Assembly: GCA_034005175.1 (NCBI GenBank)
Contig: JAVEVF010000078.1
Location: 1-8,791, forward strand
Origin: JAVEVF01 sp034005175
GTDB taxonomy: Bacteria > Actinomycetota > Coriobacteriia > Anaerosomatales > SLCP01
DNA length: 8,791 bases
Direction: 5' to 3'
The notes below the pieces were generated by a model. It was not told the origin of the DNA. It worked only from the letters and a program-made list of their open reading frames with translations, and did no database searches. This document shows, piece by piece, positions 6,871 to 8,791 of this stretch. Position 1 is the stretch's first letter, and each line of letters opens with the position of its first letter. The translations under genes and the position numbers were made by a program.

Positions 6871-7046
6871 AGGCGTCCCGAGAAGTCGGACCAGGCGAGC
6901 ACCGAAAGGTCGCGTACCAGTAGCCACCGGCGGGGGACCGTGAGGATGGGCATAACGTGAGTTGGCCCGGACGAGCGGGACTCCAATGGAAGGAAACGGG
7001 AAGCGACGGAGTAAGCGCCACGTGGGCGAGGTTTCTCGGGACACCT
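6871..7046 (+). ncRNA. Candidate structured RNA of about 175 nt, family not recognised
   Basis: There is no credible gene on either strand here, yet the sequence folds well by eye. The ends pair: AGG (6871-6873) with CCT (7044-7046), then a mismatch, then GTCCCGAGAA (6875-6884) with TTCTCGGGAC (7033-7042), plus a G-U pair. Inside, GCG-AGC-ACC-GAAA-GGT-CGC (6895-6913) forms a hairpin with a GNRA tetraloop. A second long-range helix pairs 6923-6932 with 7016-7027 (9 bp with a bulge and small internal loop). It encloses smaller hairpins, for example CCCG/CGGG around 6967-6979 and ACTCC/GGAGT (6980-6984 with 7008-7012). The GAAA loop and the promoter both favour the plus strand. I do not see RNase P, tmRNA, SRP or cobalamin-type signatures. 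A Coriobacteriia/actinobacterial RNA class such as raiA, or a 6S-like RNA, remains possible but unproven. Confidence 0.5.
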
Positions 7047-7060
7047 CTATGTCATCGCCC
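7024..7060 (+). terminator. Terminator-like hairpin that competes with the RNA closing helix
   Basis: GGGCGA (7024-7029) pairs with TCGCCC (7055-7060), and inside it GGT with ACC; it is followed by CTTT. It could end the candidate RNA. Its bases overlap the 3' strand of the closing helix, so the two folds exclude each other. It also lies just past the queD stop on the other strand, where it has no T-run. The short T tract makes this a weak call. Confidence 0.33.
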
Positions 7061-7081
7061 CTTTACGGACGGTTTCTGCGT

Positions 7082-7447
7082 CTAGCCGCGATATCTGATG
7101 CGAGCGATCGGAGACTCCCACACCGACACCTCGGCGACGTCTACACTATCCCCCACCGTTGCCGAGAGAGCCTCGAAGATCACCCGCGCGAGGTTCTCTG
7201 CCGTGGGATTGATCTGATCGAACGGCGATACCTCGTTGAGATACGCATGGTCATACCGCTCAAGGACATGGCCGAGGTCGTCTTTCAGCTGCTTGAAGTC
7301 GTAGACGATTCCGATCTCGTCAAGCTCGGCGCCACGGACAGTCACCTCCACGTCCCACGTGTGACCGTGAAGCTCTCGGCATTCCCCCGGATAGCCAAGC
7401 AGTGAGTGAGCGGCATCGAAGTGTGATTTCACACTGAGTTCGTACAC
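7082..7447 (-). CDS. queD: 6-carboxy-5,6,7,8-tetrahydropterin synthase (QueD)
   Basis: Zinc enzyme of the 6-pyruvoyl-tetrahydropterin synthase family, the second step from GTP to preQ0 and queuosine. The product has 121 residues, the usual QueD length, starting YELSVKSHFDAAHSL from the GTG at 7445-7447. Zinc ligands are His14 (FDAAHSL) and His27 and His29 (ELHGHTW); Cys23 in GECRELHGH is the catalytic cysteine. VYDFKQLK (48-55), Asp66-His67 in YDHAYLNE, PTAENLA (81-87) and Glu111 complete the family pattern. A longer frame to 7606 is rejected because the start would lie inside the RNase H gene and the added residues are not QueD-like. GAAGGGG lies about six bases before the GTG, and only 13 bases separate it from the RNase H stop, so it is in that operon. 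Other preQ0 genes are not in the window, so a different pterin product cannot be ruled out. Confidence 0.93.
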   Translation of the reverse strand: MYELSVKSHFDAAHSLLGYPGECRELHGHTWDVEVTVRGAELDEIGIVYDFKQLKDDLGHVLERYDHAYLNEVSPFDQINPTAENLARVIFEALSATVGDSVDVAEVSVWESPIARIRYRG

Positions 7448-7460
7448 GGCAGACCCCTTC

Positions 7461-7937
7461 TCAGAACAAGCTCTCTTGACGGCAGTCTTTCGCCGAAGAT
7501 CCGAGAGCGTCACCGATGTCACTGCAAGCATCCATCGCTTGGTTGGCGAGCGCGTCGGCCTCGGCGTTCTCCTCACGGAACACATGAGTGAAGCGCACGT
7601 CTTCAAACCTGCGAACCAGTTCGCTCGCGCGTAGGAAGAACACCTTAAGGCCCGCGTTCTTGACTCGGTACCGACCGCTCATCTGCTTGACTATGAGTTC
7701 GCTATCCATGCGAACCCGAAGGCGGCGACACCCGTGGGCAAGTGCGGCCTCCAACCCTCGCACGAGACCGTCGTACTCGGCCTGGTTGTTGGTGGCCTCG
7801 CCAAGATAGTGACCTGATGTACACACTATTGTTCCTGCGGCATCGCGCAACACAAATCCTGATCCCGCAGGACCGGGATTGCCACGAGAGCCACCATCCG
7901 TATGCAGAACACAGTAGCCGGCGCTAGACACCATCAT
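7461..7937 (-). CDS. Ribonuclease HI family protein
   Basis: Cleaves the RNA strand of RNA:DNA hybrids such as primers and R-loops. The 158-residue protein has HTDGGSRGNPGPAG (12-25), ATNNQAEYDGL (48-58), VRMDSELIVKQMSGRY (75-90) and REENAEADALANQAMD (121-136). Asp14, Glu54, Asp78 and Asp128 are the four catalytic carboxylates. It is the short single-domain type common in actinobacteria and Firmicutes, without the C-terminal phosphatase domain fused in mycobacteria. The last five residues are QESLF, which looks like a sliding-clamp binding motif. The ATG at 7935-7937 overlaps the end of the zinc-ribbon gene by 14 bases, with CGGGG about six bases upstream; ATG at 7934 is an alternative. Within its operon it lies between the zinc-ribbon gene and queD. 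Confidence 0.92.
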   Translation of the reverse strand: MMVSSAGYCVLHTDGGSRGNPGPAGSGFVLRDAAGTIVCTSGHYLGEATNNQAEYDGLVRGLEAALAHGCRRLRVRMDSELIVKQMSGRYRVKNAGLKVFFLRASELVRRFEDVRFTHVFREENAEADALANQAMDACSDIGDALGSSAKDCRQESLF

Positions 7938-8652
7938 CTGTGCCCCGCACTACGAGCAACCGCCGACAGTTCGGGCATACTCCGATGTCAGGTCCGGCCT
8001 TCAGCTCCTCCAGGCGTTCGGCGGGCAGTTCGACGCGACAGGCCGAGCATGCGACTTCTAAGAGCCGAGCAGCGCCAATCCCACCTTTCGCATCGGCTGC
8101 TGCTTCATAACGAGCGAGCATGTCGCCCCCGAGCGCAGCGGCAAGTTCGGATCGGGCCGCTCGTTGCTCCTCGAGCCGAGTCTGGACTTCGCCGCCTTTG
8201 TGCTGGTAGGCGGTGATCAGCTCGCTCTCACGGTCTGCAAGCGTCTCAAGGGCAGCATCGATGGTAGCTAGTTGCTCACCGGCCTTCTCGGCACGTTCCA
8301 TAAGCGTGAGGGTATCGTTATCGAGTTTGTCCTCGCGCCGCTTCAGGGCGTCCATCTCGCGAGAGAGATTGTGTACTTCTTTGGGGTTCGTCACCTGACC
8401 GCTGTCGAGAGTAGCCTGCACGGCGGCGATCTTCTGCTCGACACTCGCGACCTCATCGTTGTTAGCAGCGATAGACCGTTCCAGGCGGCGCGCGAGCTCC
8501 TCGGCCCTGCCACGCAGCTCACGCACCTCCGCAGCCTTATGGCGCGCCTTCAGAATCGCCTTCTTCTCCGGCATCTCTTCGAGTTCCTTGGACGCGCGCC
8601 TGGTCTCAAGGTCGCACTCTTGCAGCGCCAGCAGTATTGCCGGGAGTCCCAT
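7924..8652 (-). CDS. Coiled-coil protein with C-terminal C4 zinc ribbon (COG1579 type)
   Basis: 242 residues. A charged, heptad-like helical region runs from about 8 to 178 with many Glu, Arg, Lys and Ala and very few prolines, including SGQVTNPKEVHNLSREMDAL (84-103), the best conserved part of the family. A C4 zinc ribbon ends the protein: CSAC (202-205) and CPNC (226-229). This architecture is the zf-RING_7/COG1579 family, a near-universal actinobacterial protein; members have been linked to stationary-phase control, ribosomes or nucleic acid binding, but the role here is not shown. The frame extends to 8694, but the ATG at 8650-8652 has GAGGAG six bases upstream, with a second ATG directly before it. 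The Shine-Dalgarno overlaps the stop of the Nif3-like gene, so the two are coupled. RNase HI follows with overlap, the usual actinobacterial order. Confidence 0.88.
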   Translation of the reverse strand: MGLPAILLALQECDLETRRASKELEEMPEKKAILKARHKAAEVRELRGRAEELARRLERSIAANNDEVASVEQKIAAVQATLDSGQVTNPKEVHNLSREMDALKRREDKLDNDTLTLMERAEKAGEQLATIDAALETLADRESELITAYQHKGGEVQTRLEEQRAARSELAAALGGDMLARYEAAADAKGGIGAARLLEVACSACRVELPAERLEELKAGPDIGVCPNCRRLLVVRGTDDGV

Positions 8653-8662
8653 CATCCACTCC

Positions 8663-8791
8663 TCACGGGGTCCAACACCCCGTAGCAGGTTCATCTACGA
8701 CGATATCAAGCACACCGAGACCAGGAGCTTGCGCGAGTGCCTCAGCAAGAACAGGCACAAGCGGCCACTCGGAGACATCGTGGCCGACCTC
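8663..8791 (-). CDS. Nif3-like (DUF34) dinuclear metal protein, C-terminal end only
   Basis: The last 42 codons of a gene entering from the right edge on the minus strand, ending at TGA 8663-8665. It begins EVGHDVSEWPLVPVLAEALA, which resembles the C-terminus of Nif3/YbgI/DUF34 proteins, where a conserved Gly-His precedes an S/T-E-x-P segment and a helix; the His is normally a metal ligand. It ends VVDEPATGCWTP. Gene order supports the call: Nif3-like, zinc-ribbon protein and RNase H are neighbours in actinobacteria. Family members are proposed GTP cyclohydrolase 1 type 2 or metal-insertion proteins, but the function is unsettled. If a pterin link is real, having queD in the same operon is notable. 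Its stop TGA overlaps the GAGGAG of the next gene. Confidence 0.75.
   Translation of the reverse strand, partial: EVGHDVSEWPLVPVLAEALAQAPGLGVLDIVVDEPATGCWTP

Noticed and set aside
6777..7044. Three short overlapping minus-strand frames in the dtxR-queD gap
   Set aside because: They are in different frames over the same bases, lack ribosome sites and family resemblance, and are better explained by the structured RNA region.
6871..7046. RNase P RNA, tmRNA or SRP RNA in the noncoding gap
   Set aside because: The expected conserved segments (GAGGAAAGTCCG and ACAGAAA; a tRNA-like CCA end; the GGAAGGAAGCAGCC-type loop) are absent on both strands.
6962..7405. Plus-strand frame of 147 codons across the candidate RNA and into queD
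   Set aside because: Its second half is antisense to the conserved QueD zinc and catalytic motifs, and its first half covers the structured region; no protein family is visible.

Overview
This is a GC-rich bacterial window that looks actinobacterial (Actinomycetota). The signs are an SOS box of the TCGAAC-N4-GTTCGA type, a DtxR-family regulator with a TTAGG-type operator, GTG starts on several genes, an error-prone DnaE2 polymerase with a DUF6504-like partner, and the gene order Nif3-like, C4 zinc-ribbon coiled-coil protein, RNase HI seen in actinobacteria. A deep lineage such as Coriobacteriia is possible, but the sequence alone does not settle it. I see no mobile element, CRISPR array, tRNA or rRNA.

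Left part (1-5951), DNA repair and mutagenesis: the first 117 codons of an endonuclease IV gene (nfo) run off the left edge on the minus strand. DNA polymerase IV (dinB) is divergent from it, and its stop overlaps the start of a small lipoprotein gene by ATGA. Only 3 bp beyond the lipoprotein, in convergent orientation, ends a minus-strand operon of a DUF6504-like protein followed by error-prone DNA polymerase dnaE2. This operon has a clear promoter whose 17-bp spacer contains a perfect LexA box, so it is very probably induced by DNA damage. No imuA' or imuB is present in the window.

Middle part (5954-7063), metal regulation and a noncoding stretch: a DtxR/IdeR-type repressor gene (minus strand) has a promoter overlapped by a DtxR-like palindrome, which suggests autoregulation. 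Upstream of it lies about 440 bp without a credible gene. Part of this stretch looks like a plus-strand structured RNA of roughly 175 nt: a good sigma-70-type promoter, 5' and 3' ends that pair over about 14 bp, a GAAA-capped hairpin and a second long-range helix. I could not assign it to a known RNA family; it is the best candidate here for something undescribed.

Right part (7082-8791): a tightly packed minus-strand operon, read right to left, of a Nif3/DUF34-like protein (C-terminal end only), a C4 zinc-ribbon coiled-coil protein, an RNase HI ending in a clamp-binding-like QESLF, and QueD (6-carboxytetrahydropterin synthase). Several start codons were moved downstream of the longest reading frame because Shine-Dalgarno sequences or promoter elements rule out the longer start.
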